Shown: positions 8,519 through 17,951 of the stretch, in pieces
How the letters are laid out: the number at the start of each line of letters is the position of its first letter
Numbering within the stretch: the first letter of the stretch is position 1
Origin: Brevibacterium sp. 'Marine'
GTDB taxonomy: Bacteria > Actinomycetota > Actinomycetes > Actinomycetales > Brevibacteriaceae
NCBI RefSeq assembly: GCF_012844365.1
Contig: NZ_CP051626.1
Location: 496,001-560,000, forward strand
Length of the DNA: 64,000 nucleotides
Reading direction: 5' to 3'
Notes under the pieces: model-generated
Databases searched by the model: none
What the model saw: the letters and a program-made list of their open reading frames with translations, nothing else
Told to the model about the DNA's origin: nothing
Translations under genes and position numbers: made by a program

Positions 8519-9256
8519 ATGAACGAGAAGAAGAACTGGATGGCGCGGTCCGCGTCGTTCTTCACCGGCGACCCCTCGCCGCTGGCGAGGGACGGTGCGG
8601 TGGCCGTGATCGGGCTCGGCCGCTTCGGCGGGTCACTGGCACGTGAGCTCGCCGAGCATGGAGTCGAGGTCATCGGCGTCGACCGCGACGAATCGGTCGT
8701 GGCCGAGTTCGCCGACGTCCTCGCCCACGCCTCCCGCGCCGATGCCACCGACGAGGTGGTGCTGCGACAGCTGGGCATCGACGAGGTCTCCCGCGTCGTG
8801 ATCGCCATCGGCAGCGACCTCGAGGCGAGCATCCTCGTGGCGTCGCGGATCCTCAAGCTCGGCAATCGGCACATCTGGGCGAAGGCGATCAGCGAAACCC
8901 ATGCGGAGATCCTCCACCAGCTGGGCATCGGCAACGTCATCAGCCCCGAGAACGATATGGGCCGCCGGCTGGCCCACCTGATCAGGGGGCATATCTCGGA
9001 CTTCTTGCCCATCGACGAGGATTTCGTCCTGGCGCGCACCACCCCGCCGGTGCGCACGACCGACGTGCCTTTGGCTTCGCTGGGATTGCGCTCGACGTAT
9101 GACGTCACGATCGTCGCGTTCAAACGTCGCGGCGGCGGCCATTGGGACATCGCCGACCGGGATGTCACCCTCTACGCCGACGATGAGATCCTCGTGGCCG
9201 GCAGCCCGAAGAAAGTCGAAGCGTTCAGCGAATTGGACAAGGACGCCGACGCTTAG
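8519..9256 (+). CDS. ktrA: KtrA-like RCK regulatory subunit of potassium uptake
   Basis: A 245-residue cytoplasmic protein with one RCK unit: a Rossmann nucleotide-binding TrkA-N domain (AVIGLGRFGGSLARELAE at about residues 28-45; acidic end of strand 2 in GVDRDE) and a C-terminal TrkA-C domain (GLRSTYDVTIVAFKRRGG, DDEILVAGSPKKVEAF). A single RCK unit is typical of KtrA rather than the double-length TrkA. A basic N-terminal extension of about 24 residues precedes the fold. The ribosome site is GAGAGGAAAAGACC. It gates the KtrB subunit encoded just upstream in response to nucleotides. Confidence 0.9.
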   Translation: MNEKKNWMARSASFFTGDPSPLARDGAVAVIGLGRFGGSLARELAEHGVEVIGVDRDESVVAEFADVLAHASRADATDEVVLRQLGIDEVSRVVIAIGSDLEASILVASRILKLGNRHIWAKAISETHAEILHQLGIGNVISPENDMGRRLAHLIRGHISDFLPIDEDFVLARTTPPVRTTDVPLASLGLRSTYDVTIVAFKRRGGGHWDIADRDVTLYADDEILVAGSPKKVEAFSELDKDADA

Positions 9257-9373
9257 GCCGACGTCCTCGGGCAATTGGTATTACCGCGCCGAGGAGGCGC
9301 TTGAGGTTTCAAGGGTCCTTCGACGAGGAGGCCCCGGAGTCGGGCGCGTACGCTCCGGGCGCTGGTGCAGGCT

Positions 9374-9670
9374 TCAGTCGCCGAGGTCGACGACCTCGAA
9401 CTCGAGGAGGTTCGCCTGCTCGGAGACCGGGGCCCTGCCGGTCGATTCGTGCGAGGATGAGCGGCCCTGCTTCCAGTTTTCGAAGTCCTTCTTCGTCGCC
9501 CACTGGGTGTAGACGAAGTACTGGTCCCCGCCGGCGACCGGGCGCAGCAGCTGGAAGCCTTCGAAGCCGGGAGCCCCGTCGACCGAATGCTTGCGTTCGG
9601 CGAAGCGCTTTTCGAGTTCAGCGCGAGCTGGTTCGGGGACGGAGAGCGCGTTGATGGCGACGACTGACAT
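9374..9670 (-). CDS. mhuD: MhuD-like heme-degrading monooxygenase (ABM domain)
   Basis: A 98-residue ferredoxin-like alpha/beta-barrel protein of the antibiotic biosynthesis monooxygenase fold. It matches mycobacterial MhuD along its length: MSVVAINALSVPEPARAELE at the start, GFEGFQLLRPV, and LLEFEVVD at the end. Residues linked to heme binding and degradation are in place: Asn7, Trp66 and a histidine at 74 (75 in MhuD). MhuD opens heme to release iron and an unusual bilin. The ATG follows GAGAAGGAGCAATC. It stands alone, convergent with ktrA, with no heme transporter next to it; a siderophore importer lies 16 kb away. Assignment to MhuD rather than another small ABM protein rests on these residues. 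Confidence 0.75.
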   Translation of the reverse strand: MSVVAINALSVPEPARAELEKRFAERKHSVDGAPGFEGFQLLRPVAGGDQYFVYTQWATKKDFENWKQGRSSSHESTGRAPVSEQANLLEFEVVDLGD

Positions 9671-9999
9671 GATTGCTCCTTCTCATCAGAGGCAGTGGTT
9701 GTCGGTGAGCAGCTGGCTCACCTCGAGCCTACGACTCCGACCCGAATGCTGTCTGAGGAGTCCGCTTGTTCGCCCGCAGAGTCTCAGAACCGGTGCCGTG
9801 CAGGGTTCCAGTATCTGGGTATCTGGGTATCTGGGCGCGCGAACCCCTGCCTGTACCTGTGCTTGTGCCGAGTTTCGGACGATCCGTGCGGGGGCAGCGC
9901 CTGAAAACCGTCACGCATCGTCCGGAACTCGCGGTGCGAACGGTGCTCCTGCTGACCTGAGTCGTGTTCAGGTGTCCGGCTGGTGGGTAGGGTGGCCCA
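9671..9999. other. 329-bp gap with an 8-bp tandem repeat
   Basis: No convincing gene. The region holds the promoter and ribosome site of the MhuD-like gene at its left end. At 9811-9834 lie three perfect copies of GTATCTGG. No strong hairpin lies between this point and the methyltransferase stop at 10000. Confidence 0.6.
9811..9834. repeat. GTATCTGG x3 tandem repeat
   Basis: Three perfect contiguous copies of the octamer GTATCTGG in a non-coding gap, preceded by a partial unit. A repeat of this kind is prone to slippage, but no gene start depends on it. Confidence 0.85.
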
Positions 10000-11346
10000 C
10001 TATTCGCCGTCGTCGACCTCGAGCTGGGTGAAGTCCAGGCCGGGGGAGTGGGCTGCGGCTGCGCGGCGGATGCGTTCGGCGGTGAGCTCGCTGATCGTCG
10101 GGAACTCGGCGTCGCCGGTCCGGCCCGTTCCGTCACCGACCACCACGGCCTTCGCCGTCTTCGACCGCAGCGGCTCCGGGGTCTGCACGAGCACGAATGA
10201 TCGCGCACCTGCGTCGCGCGAATTGGCCTCCATCACGGCCTGCGCCGTGGTCCCGGATCCGGCGAAGAAGTCGAGGACGATGGCATCGGGGTCGAAGAAC
10301 GTCTGCGAGGCCACGAGCGCCTTGACCAGCTCGACCGGCTTCGGATAGCTGAACACCCCCGCCAGACCCAGCGGCTCCAGATCGTTCTGCCCGCCGAGCG
10401 CCTTGATGATCGAGTACATCTTCGAACTCGCCTTCTCCGCCGGCGTCACCCGCACCACCGCGTGTTTGCCCTCGGTTCCCCACGACCTGAGGATGTACTC
10501 GCCCGATGCCAGCTTCGCGTCCACCTCGGCGAGTTTCCTCTCGCCTTTGACGGCGACGATGTCCTCATACATCAGCCGCCGCTCCGACCCGCGCGCATAC
10601 CGGCCGAAACCGGCGCGCAGCACATCGGTCTCCACGAGCATCCGCCTGCCATCGATGACCTCGAGCTTCGCCGGCGACTTCTTCTCCGTGAGGAACGGCC
10701 CGACCCGGCTCGCGTCGCGGGCCCAGACATGCACATAGTCGTGCCCGCGCACGAAGGAGCGCGCATTGCCCCCGCCCTTGGCCCGCTGATGGATGAGGGT
10801 GCCCAGCGAATTGTCCTCACCGAAGATCTCGTGCCCGAGCAGCTGCGCCCACGCGCTCTCCTTGTCGTCGAGATGGAGGAACAGCACCCCATCGTCGCGC
10901 ATGAGCTCGCGCGCGAGCAGCAGCCGCGGAGTCATGAAGGACAGCCAACTGGCGTGATCGTGTCCGTGATCTTTGTAGGTGTGCGCATTGCCCGTGTTGT
11001 ACGGCGGATCGATGTAGACGACCTTGACCCGCCCGCGATGCGTGGCCAGGAGCGCCTGCAGAGCCGGCAGGTTGTCCCCGACGATGAAAAGATTCTCCCG
11101 CGGATCGGGAGCGACACTCGATCCGTCGACCTTGCGCAGGTGCGGACGACGGGCACCCGCGCCGAGGCGGGGCTCGGGTCCCTCGTCACCCGCGCTGGGG
11201 CGGGGCTCGCGTTCCGTATCACCCTCACCGAGGCGGGGCTCGGGTCCCGGTTCACCGGGGCCGGGCTCGGTGTCGGCATCTGCGATGAGGCGGTGGCCGA
11301 GGGCGAAGGCGGCGGCCTTGCCCGGCCACTCCAAGACGGTCGTCAT
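10000..11346 (-). CDS. Mod-type N6-adenine DNA methyltransferase (orphan)
   Basis: A 448-residue DNA methyltransferase of the beta class seen in type III Mod subunits: catalytic motif IV DPPYNT at residues 113-118 comes before the AdoMet motif I DFFAGSGTT at about 359-367. VYIDPPYN and the target-recognition middle region (HQRAKGGGNARSFVRGHDY) also fit. No Res helicase or other restriction gene is adjacent, so it is probably an orphan that only marks DNA. Residues 23-66, between a short N-terminal segment and the core, are low-complexity (EPGPGEPGPEPRLGEGD and repeats of it) and encoded by direct repeats containing the dispersed CGCCGAGGCGG motif at 11160-11170. Recognition sequence unknown. 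The start ATG lies 37 bp from the divergent flavoenzyme start. Confidence 0.85.
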   Translation of the reverse strand: MTTVLEWPGKAAAFALGHRLIADADTEPGPGEPGPEPRLGEGDTEREPRPSAGDEGPEPRLGAGARRPHLRKVDGSSVAPDPRENLFIVGDNLPALQALLATHRGRVKVVYIDPPYNTGNAHTYKDHGHDHASWLSFMTPRLLLARELMRDDGVLFLHLDDKESAWAQLLGHEIFGEDNSLGTLIHQRAKGGGNARSFVRGHDYVHVWARDASRVGPFLTEKKSPAKLEVIDGRRMLVETDVLRAGFGRYARGSERRLMYEDIVAVKGERKLAEVDAKLASGEYILRSWGTEGKHAVVRVTPAEKASSKMYSIIKALGGQNDLEPLGLAGVFSYPKPVELVKALVASQTFFDPDAIVLDFFAGSGTTAQAVMEANSRDAGARSFVLVQTPEPLRSKTAKAVVVGDGTGRTGDAEFPTISELTAERIRRAAAAHSPGLDFTQLEVDDGE

Positions 11347-11383
11347 CCTTCTCCTTCACCCCGAACGGTGCCAAGATTGCTGT

Positions 11384-13036
11384 ATGAGTATTTCACGAGT
11401 GGCCGTCGTCGGTGCCGGCATCCTCGGTGTCGCCGCCGCCCGCGAAGTCACCATGAGGTTCCCCGCCGCCGAGGTCACCGTCTTCGACAAAGCAGATGCC
11501 GTCGCCGCACATCAGAGCGGTCACACCTCCGGAATCGTCGACTCCGGACTCGATCAGGAGCCCGGTTCGGCCGCAGCCGAACTCACCAAGCGGGGCCTCC
11601 AGCTGCTCCTCCCCTATATGGCCGAAGCCGGCGTGCCCTACCGGGAATGCGGTCAGCTGCTCATCGCCCAGAACACCGACGAAGCCGAACGACTCGAAGA
11701 GATCTTCGCCCGCGCCAAGGACAATGAGGTCCCCGGAGCGCGACTGCTCGAACGCCACGAGATCGGAGCCGTCGAACCGGCCGTCAGGGGAGTCCTCGGA
11801 CTCTTCTCACCCCATGCGGCCGTTGCTGACTTCTCGGCGCTCACCGCGGCGCTCGCCTCCGATGTGCGCGGCGCCGGAGGGACATTCCGCTTCGGCACCG
11901 AGGTCACCGGCGTCGATGCCATGAGCAACGAAGTCCGACTGCGTGGGCGCCCGGTCCCGGCAGAAGACTTGCCGGCGGGGGATGCGGCCGCAGCCTCGGA
12001 ATCCGGCGATGGCGCCCGGGGTGAAGGCACTGCCGACGAGCGGGACGAACACGATGGCGCCGCCGGCCCTGACGGTCGCGGCGCGGAGAATGCCGACGCT
12101 CATGACAGCCGCGACGAACAGGTCCGCGACCGGCCGCGCACCTACCGCGGGGAGGAAAGCCGCGAACCCGTCATCGGCATCGGCGACGAGCTGCGCGATC
12201 GCTTCGGTGGGCAGGACTGGTTCAAACAGGCCGAATCGACGATCGGCGAGTGGACGCAGAAGCTCTCGGACTCCTGGTCGCGTCGAGAGGACTCACGCAC
12301 TGGTGGCGCAAGATCGCGCGATGGTGACACACCCAGCAAGTCACGCCGCGACGGCTCGGTTCGGGACGCTGCCGTCGAAGAAGTGCTCGGTGCCTTCGAC
12401 ATCGTCATCGTCTGCGCCGGCCTCCAGGCCGATCGCCTCGCGACCGCCGCGGGGCTCGATGCCGAACCGAGGATCGTGCCCTTCACCAGCGACTTCTACC
12501 GTATCCCTGCTGCTGATACAGACTCCCCCACCGGCACCGAGGTGGTCCGCGGCATCGTCGGATCCGTTCCCGACCCGCAGGCCCCCTTCACCGAAACCTC
12601 GATCGTCCGGGGACTCGACGACGGGCTCATCCTCGGACCGAACACCTTCGTGGCCCTCGGCCGCGAAACCTACGACCGCCACGGATTCGACCTCGCCGAT
12701 ATCAGCTCGACCGCCAGATCCAAGGGATTCTGGAAGTTCGCCGCGCAGACAGCGAAGACAGTGGCCCGCGGAGTCAAACCCCTGGTGAGCAGGACCGCCT
12801 TCGTCGACGGAATCCGCCGCTTCGTCCCCGAGCTCGACCCGACCACGGTGGTCCCCGGGACCCGCGGAGTCCGCGCTCAGGCGATGACCGCCGACGGCGA
12901 ACTCATCGACGAACTCACTGTGACCAAGCGCGGCAGGCTGACCATGGTCAGGTCCGTGCCGAAGTGGGCGGCCACCTCGGCGCTGGCGATCGCCGAGACG
13001 ATCGTCGATCGGGCCTTCGAGAACACGACCCGCTGA
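11384..13036 (+). CDS. L-2-hydroxyglutarate oxidase-like FAD enzyme with a 150-aa disordered insert
   Basis: A 550-residue flavoenzyme of the DAO superfamily. It opens with the FAD-binding Rossmann motif VVGAGILGVAAAREV (8-22) and carries HQSGHTSGIVDSGL (43-56), nearly the LhgO signature, then RECGQLLIA. Intact LhgO proteins are about 400 residues; here residues from about 187 to 335 are a highly charged, low-complexity insert (for example DERDEHDGAAGPDGRGAE) placed in the substrate-domain strand before the conserved VIVCAGLQADRLA (341-353). The C-terminus (GVRAQAM, TVTKRGRLTMVRSVPKWAAT) resumes family similarity. LhgO oxidises L-2-hydroxyglutarate to 2-oxoglutarate, but the changed GLDQ after the signature leaves the substrate open. 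The reading frame stays open through the insert, so it is not a frameshift artefact. Confidence 0.75.
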   Translation: MSISRVAVVGAGILGVAAAREVTMRFPAAEVTVFDKADAVAAHQSGHTSGIVDSGLDQEPGSAAAELTKRGLQLLLPYMAEAGVPYRECGQLLIAQNTDEAERLEEIFARAKDNEVPGARLLERHEIGAVEPAVRGVLGLFSPHAAVADFSALTAALASDVRGAGGTFRFGTEVTGVDAMSNEVRLRGRPVPAEDLPAGDAAAASESGDGARGEGTADERDEHDGAAGPDGRGAENADAHDSRDEQVRDRPRTYRGEESREPVIGIGDELRDRFGGQDWFKQAESTIGEWTQKLSDSWSRREDSRTGGARSRDGDTPSKSRRDGSVRDAAVEEVLGAFDIVIVCAGLQADRLATAAGLDAEPRIVPFTSDFYRIPAADTDSPTGTEVVRGIVGSVPDPQAPFTETSIVRGLDDGLILGPNTFVALGRETYDRHGFDLADISSTARSKGFWKFAAQTAKTVARGVKPLVSRTAFVDGIRRFVPELDPTTVVPGTRGVRAQAMTADGELIDELTVTKRGRLTMVRSVPKWAATSALAIAETIVDRAFENTTR

Positions 13037-13151
13037 GCCTCGTCGACACGGAATCGTCACACCCGATGCCCGGCACCTGACCCGGGCTCACCGGCCTCCG
13101 GGAAGTCCCGCCTCGGCGAGGGGTTCCTGCATCGTCGATCGATGTCGACGA

Positions 13152-14636
13152 TCAGCCGGAATGGCGTTCGAGGAACTCGTAGACCTCGGTGTCGTCGACT
13201 CCGGGCACCGCACCGGGCGGAACCGCGGCGAGGAGGGAGGCGTGCATGCGGGCCGAGGGCAGCGCCTGATCCTCCCATTTCTCGGCCAGATCGTCCGGGG
13301 CCTGCCGGCAGCAGGACGGATCCGGGCATCCGGACTGCGAGCGGATCGGTGACTCCCGACCTTCGAACCAGCGGACATGGGAGAACGGGACGCCGACGCT
13401 GATGGCGAAGTCGCCGCCGGGCAGCACGCGGGCTGTGCACCAGAACGATCCGTGCGGGGTATCGGTGTACTGGTAGTACGGGCTGAAGCGGTCGGCGACG
13501 CGGAAGACGGTGCGCGAGGTGAAGCGCTTGCATGCGAACTGTCCCTCGATCGCACCGAGCGGATCGGTGGGGAACGGCAGTCCGTCGTTCGAATACGCCT
13601 TGTGGATGGTGCCGGAATTGTGGACCTTCATGAAGTGCACGGGCAGCCCGAGGTGCTCGGTGGCGAGGTTCGTGAACCGGTGGGCGGCCATCTCGTAGCC
13701 GACGCCGAACATATCGCGCAGATGCTCGACGGAGAGCACTCGCTTCTTCTTCTCCTCCTCGAGCATCGGGACGGCCGCGGACTCGGGCAGCAGGATCGCG
13801 GCAGCCAGATAGTTGGCCTCGACGCGCTGCTGGAGGAATTCGTGGAAGTCCTTCGGGGAGTCATAGCCGAGGACATGCGGAGCCAGGCTCATGAGCAGGT
13901 GAGAACGCGGATCGAAGGCGGCATCGGCATTGGGCAGATACAGCCGCTTGTTCGCGGTGTCCGAGATCGACCGGGTCGATTCGGGCAGGTCGGAGACGTA
14001 GTGGAGGCTGAAACCGAGCTTCTCGGCGATGAGCGCCGTCTGCCGCTGTGAGACCGTTCCGGACTCGTAGCCGACGAGGTCGAGCAGCTCGGCGGCGGTG
14101 GCCTCGAGGTCGGCGAAGTAGTTGTTCTTCTCCCTCATCCGATCCCGCAGCTCCCGATTGGCCCGACGCGCTTCCTCCGGGGTGGCCGCACGCCGTTCGA
14201 GGGCTTCGCCGAGCTGCCGCTGGAGACCCACGATCGCTTCGAGGGCATCGGCCGGCAGGGACTTGATCCGCACCTGCGGCAGGCCGAGTGCGGAGTACAT
14301 GGGGGAGGCCTGATTGCGTTCGGCCTCCAACTCGAGGGCTTGACGTTCGTCGATCGGAGCCGGATCGATGAGCTCGGAGACATCTGTCTTCAGTGCCTTC
14401 GCAATCGCGGCCAAGAGCGTGACAGAAGTTTCTCGCTTGCCGTTCTCGATCGTCGAGATCTGGGACGCTGCGCGCCCCACTTCCTGCCCCAGCTCGTTGA
14501 GGGTCAAACCACGCTTCTTGCGAAAAAAACGGATTCTTCTGCCGATGCTGAGCGGGTCGGTCTGCTGGTCTTCGCTCTCAACTTCCGCGCCAACGCTGTT
14601 CAAGGCGCCTCCCTCGGTTTCTGTGGGCTGGTTCAC
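13152..14636 (-). CDS. ramB: RamB-type regulator of acetate/glyoxylate metabolism
   Basis: A 494-residue regulator of the RamB/MccR type. Residues 30-90 are a Cro/C1 helix-turn-helix (LSIGRRIRFFRKKRGLTLNE, then ASQISTIENGKRETS). The middle is an IrrE-like region (NKRLYLPNADAAFDPRSHLL, LGYDSPKDFHEF), and the C-terminal domain holds a cysteine cluster (GCPDPSCCRQAPDD) seen in this family. In Corynebacterium and Mycobacterium, RamB binds the aceA and aceB promoters and represses or activates them according to carbon source. Here the gene is divergent from aceA (148 bp between starts) with aceB following, which matches that role closely. The first 28 residues are variable and a later start is possible. 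Confidence 0.92.
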   Translation of the reverse strand: MNQPTETEGGALNSVGAEVESEDQQTDPLSIGRRIRFFRKKRGLTLNELGQEVGRAASQISTIENGKRETSVTLLAAIAKALKTDVSELIDPAPIDERQALELEAERNQASPMYSALGLPQVRIKSLPADALEAIVGLQRQLGEALERRAATPEEARRANRELRDRMREKNNYFADLEATAAELLDLVGYESGTVSQRQTALIAEKLGFSLHYVSDLPESTRSISDTANKRLYLPNADAAFDPRSHLLMSLAPHVLGYDSPKDFHEFLQQRVEANYLAAAILLPESAAVPMLEEEKKKRVLSVEHLRDMFGVGYEMAAHRFTNLATEHLGLPVHFMKVHNSGTIHKAYSNDGLPFPTDPLGAIEGQFACKRFTSRTVFRVADRFSPYYQYTDTPHGSFWCTARVLPGGDFAISVGVPFSHVRWFEGRESPIRSQSGCPDPSCCRQAPDDLAEKWEDQALPSARMHASLLAAVPPGAVPGVDDTEVYEFLERHSG

Positions 14637-14784
14637 AGTCGTGAAAAACAGTATGACAGAACCGTGAAATTTCTGAAACCGGAAATATCGAGATTATTCA
14701 TCCAGAAATTCAATGCGAGAGCCCTTGCGGCCCCCGCAGACTGGATACATCAACAACCCCGAGAGATCGAGAAAGAGAAGGACA
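14637..14784. promoter_or_regulatory. ramB-aceA divergent promoter region
   Basis: A 148-bp AT-rich stretch between divergent ramB and aceA. It contains the perfect palindrome GAAATTTC (14666-14673) and two further GAAAT elements at 14681 and near 14705, arranged at roughly helical spacing. These are candidates for RamB or GlxR-type control, but I see no exact match to a published RamB box. Confidence 0.45.
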
Positions 14785-16095
14785 ATGACTGAGAACACCA
14801 CGCAGAACAGCTTGCACGATGCTGAAGCCATCCGCCGCGACTGGGCCACCAACGCCCGCTGGTCGGGAATCGCTCGCGACTACGAGCCCGAGGATGTCGT
14901 CAAACTGCGCGGTTCGCTGATCGAAGAGCACACGCTGGCCCGTCACGGAGCCGAGCGCCTGTGGAACCAGATCACTGCCGGCGACATCCACTCCGGGGAC
15001 TACGTCAACGCCCTCGGCGCGCTGACCGGCAACCAGGCGGTCGAGCAGGTCAAGGCCGGCCTCAACGCCATCTACCTCTCCGGTTGGCAGGTCGCCGCCG
15101 ACGCGAACGCCGCCGGTCAGACCTACCCCGACCAGTCGATCTACCCGGCCAACTCGGTCCCGCAGGTCGTCCGCCGCATCAACAACGCGCTGATGCGCGC
15201 CGACCAGATCGAGACCTCGGAAGGCAACAAGCAGGTCGATGACTGGTTCGCTCCGATCGTCGCCGACGCGGAAGCAGGCTTCGGCGGCACGATCAACGTC
15301 TACGAACTCATGCGCTCGATGATCGCCGCCGGCGCAGCCGGTGTGCACTTCGAGGATCAGCTCGGATCCGAGAAGAAGTGCGGCCACCTCGGCGGCAAGG
15401 TCCTCGTTCCGACCTCGCAGCACATCCGCACCCTCAACGCCGCCCGCCTCGCGGCCGACGTCGAGAACGTGCCCAGCCTCGTCATCGCCCGCACCGACGC
15501 CGAGGCAGCCACGCTGATGACCTCGGACATCGACGAGCGCGACCAGCAGTTCGTCACCGGTGAGCGCACCGCCGAAGGCTTCTACAAGATCACCAACGGC
15601 ATCGAAGCAGGCATCGCCCGCGGACTGTCCTACGCTCCCTACGCGGACATGCTGTGGATGGAGACCTCGACTCCCGACCTCGACGCTGCGAAGAAGTTCG
15701 CCGAGGCGATCCACGCCGAGTACCCGGACCAGATGCTGTCCTACAACTGCTCGCCGTCGTTCAACTGGCGCAAGCACCTCGACGATGCGACCATCGCGAA
15801 GTTCCAGCGCGAGCTCGGAGCCATGGGCTACAAGTTCCAGTTCATCACCCTGGCCGGCTTCCACGCTCTCAACTACTCGATGTTCGATCTGGCTCACGGC
15901 TACGCCCGCGAACAGATGAAGGCATACGTCGACCTGCAGGAACGCGAGTTCGCAGCCGAAGACCGCGGATACACCGCGACCCGCCACCAGCGCGAGGTCG
16001 GCACCGGATACTTCGACCTGGTTTCGACCGCGGTCAACCCGGAGTCCTCGACCACCGCACTGGCCGGCTCCACCGAAACCGCTCAGTTCCACTGA
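14785..16095 (+). CDS. aceA: Isocitrate lyase
   Basis: A 436-residue isocitrate lyase, first enzyme of the glyoxylate shunt, which splits isocitrate to succinate and glyoxylate. The catalytic signature KKCGHLGG (nucleophile Cys in KKCGH) follows [25 protein letters not shown] and [14 protein letters not shown] are further active-site segments. Length and motifs match actinobacterial AceA. The ATG at 14785 follows AGAGAAGGACA; an upstream in-frame start would add 24 unrelated residues. It is divergent from ramB and followed by aceB after 243 bp, so both shunt enzymes can be induced for growth on acetate or fatty acids, consistent with the acyl-CoA genes at 56-64 kb. Confidence 0.97.
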   Translation: MTENTTQNSLHDAEAIRRDWATNARWSGIARDYEPEDVVKLRGSLIEEHTLARHGAERLWNQITAGDIHSGDYVNALGALTGNQAVEQVKAGLNAIYLSGWQVAADANAAGQTYPDQSIYPANSVPQVVRRINNALMRADQIETSEGNKQVDDWFAPIVADAEAGFGGTINVYELMRSMIAAGAAGVHFEDQLGSEKKCGHLGGKVLVPTSQHIRTLNAARLAADVENVPSLVIARTDAEAATLMTSDIDERDQQFVTGERTAEGFYKITNGIEAGIARGLSYAPYADMLWMETSTPDLDAAKKFAEAIHAEYPDQMLSYNCSPSFNWRKHLDDATIAKFQRELGAMGYKFQFITLAGFHALNYSMFDLAHGYAREQMKAYVDLQEREFAAEDRGYTATRHQREVGTGYFDLVSTAVNPESSTTALAGSTETAQFH

Positions 16096-16338
16096 GCCGC
16101 ACCGGGTTCGCACTCCGCTGACCAGCGGGGATGAACCCACCCAGAACCCGGGGCGGATCGGCAGTGTTTTCACGGGGTTTACATTGTCGATCCGCTCCGT
16201 CACACCACAGACGAAACGACAACCCCGCCACGATCCCACGGGAACGCTCACGAACAAGTGTCAGCCGCCTCGGCGAGGATCCCCCACAGAACCAGCCGCA
16301 CATTCCAGGCACACACTACGACGGGTGAGGAGAAGCCC
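16096..16338. other. aceA-aceB intergenic region
   Basis: A 243-bp gap. It carries one CGCCGAGGCGG motif in reverse (16265-16275) and an AT-rich patch around 16165-16190 that could hold an aceB promoter, though I cannot assign a clear -35/-10 pair. The gap is long enough for separate aceB control. Confidence 0.5.
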
Positions 16339-17946
16339 ATGTCTTACATCAAGATCAACGCGCCGCTCGAAGCCGGCTTCGGCACCGTCCTTTCGGAGCC
16401 TGCTCTGACGTTCATCGCCAAGCTCCACGACGAGTTCGCCGGCACCATCTGCGACGTGCTGCGCACGCGCCGGGCCCGCGCGGCCGAGATGAACGGCGGA
16501 ACCCTCCCCCGTTTCAAGCCCGAGACCGCACGCATCCGAGCCGACCGCTCCTGGTCGGTCGCCGGATCCGCCGGTGCCCCCGGCCTCGAAGACCGCCGCG
16601 TGGAACTCACCGGCCCGGTCACCGAGGATGAGGTCGTGGCGGCACTGAACTCGCAGGCGAAGGTGTGGCTGGCCGATCTCGAAGACGCCACGAGCCCCAC
16701 CTGGGCCAACGTCATCGGCGGGCAGGTCAACCTCTTCCGCGCCATCCGCGGACAGCTGCCCGGCGTCAACAACGACAACCAGCCGACCATCGGGCTGCGC
16801 CCCCGCGGTTGGCACCTGCCCGAGAAGCACCTGATCTACGTCGATGACAACGGCCAGGAATTCTCGACCTCCGGAGCGCTGGTCGACTTCGGTCTGTACT
16901 TCTTCCACAACGCCCGCCACCTCATCGACAACGGCTCCGGCCCGTACTTCTACCTGCCGAAGCTCGAGTCCTCGCAGGAGGCACGCCTGTGGAACAAGGT
17001 GTTCGTCCTGGCGCAGAACATGCTCGGCATTCCGCACGGCACCATCCGGGCCACGGCTCACATCGAGACGATCACCGCGGTGTTCCAGATGGAAGAGATC
17101 CTCTTCGAGCTGCGCGAGCACTGCGCCGGCCTCGAGGCCGCCGGCTGGGACTACCTGTTCTCCGTGGTGAAGAACCTGCGCAACACCACCGACTACGTTC
17201 TGCCCGATCGCGAACGTCTGACGATGGACCTGCCGCTGATGAAGGCCTTCACCGACCGCCTCGTGGCCACCTGCCACCGTCGCGGAGCACACGCGATCGG
17301 CACCATGTCCAACCTCATGGCCGATCATCCCGACCAGGAGTTCGTGGCCGCCGAGTTCGAGCGCATGCGTGAGGACAAGGCCCGCGAGGCCTGGCAGGGC
17401 TTCGACGGCACCTGGGTGGCCGATCCGGCACTGGTTCCGGCTGCTCTGGCCGTGTTCGACGCCGCTCTGGGATCAGCTCCGCACCAGCTGGAGAACAAGC
17501 GCCCCGATGTGCAGGTGACCAGCGAGAACATCCTCGACATCACCGGTCTCGAACCCGTCGTGACCGAAGAGGGTGTGCGCGTGAACATCCGCGTGGCCAT
17601 CGGGTACATGAACGAATGGCTCGGCGGCAACGGGCACGTGGCTCTGGAGAACCAGCTCGAAGACGTGTCGACGGCCGAGATCTGCCGCTCGCAGATCTGG
17701 CAGTGGATCCGCCACGAGGTGACTCTGGACAACGGTCAGCAGCTGACTTCGCGTCTGGTGGAGCGCTACCTCGGCGAGGAGCTGGCGCTGATTCCACGCC
17801 GTGCCGATGACCACTTCGATGAGGCCGTGGAGATCTTCCGCGAGACGGCTCTGGGCGAGGAGTTCGCCGAGTTCCTCACCATGCCGGCCTACACCGACCA
17901 CCTGGTCGACCGGGTGTCCAAGACCAGCGAAGCCTTCGTCGCCTAA
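16339..17946 (+). CDS. aceB: Malate synthase A
   Basis: A 535-residue malate synthase of the A isoform, condensing glyoxylate with acetyl-CoA to malate. Family segments: LADLEDATSPTWANVI (acidic Mg-binding region), GLRPRGWHLPEKH, YFYLPKLESSQEARLW, IRATAHIETITAVFQMEEI, and the C-terminal GNGHVALENQLEDVSTAEI with QIWQWIRH. Length agrees with the family. The ATG follows GTGAGGAGAAGCCC. It completes the glyoxylate shunt with aceA upstream. A 58-bp palindromic repeat begins 6 bp after the stop codon and probably terminates the transcript. Confidence 0.97.
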   Translation: MSYIKINAPLEAGFGTVLSEPALTFIAKLHDEFAGTICDVLRTRRARAAEMNGGTLPRFKPETARIRADRSWSVAGSAGAPGLEDRRVELTGPVTEDEVVAALNSQAKVWLADLEDATSPTWANVIGGQVNLFRAIRGQLPGVNNDNQPTIGLRPRGWHLPEKHLIYVDDNGQEFSTSGALVDFGLYFFHNARHLIDNGSGPYFYLPKLESSQEARLWNKVFVLAQNMLGIPHGTIRATAHIETITAVFQMEEILFELREHCAGLEAAGWDYLFSVVKNLRNTTDYVLPDRERLTMDLPLMKAFTDRLVATCHRRGAHAIGTMSNLMADHPDQEFVAAEFERMREDKAREAWQGFDGTWVADPALVPAALAVFDAALGSAPHQLENKRPDVQVTSENILDITGLEPVVTEEGVRVNIRVAIGYMNEWLGGNGHVALENQLEDVSTAEICRSQIWQWIRHEVTLDNGQQLTSRLVERYLGEELALIPRRADDHFDEAVEIFRETALGEEFAEFLTMPAYTDHLVDRVSKTSEAFVA

Positions 17947-17951
17947 CAATT

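Noticed and set aside
14710-16257. A 515-codon open frame antisense to aceA
   Set aside because: Mirror of the isocitrate lyase frame; biased composition, no domain and no plausible ribosome site.
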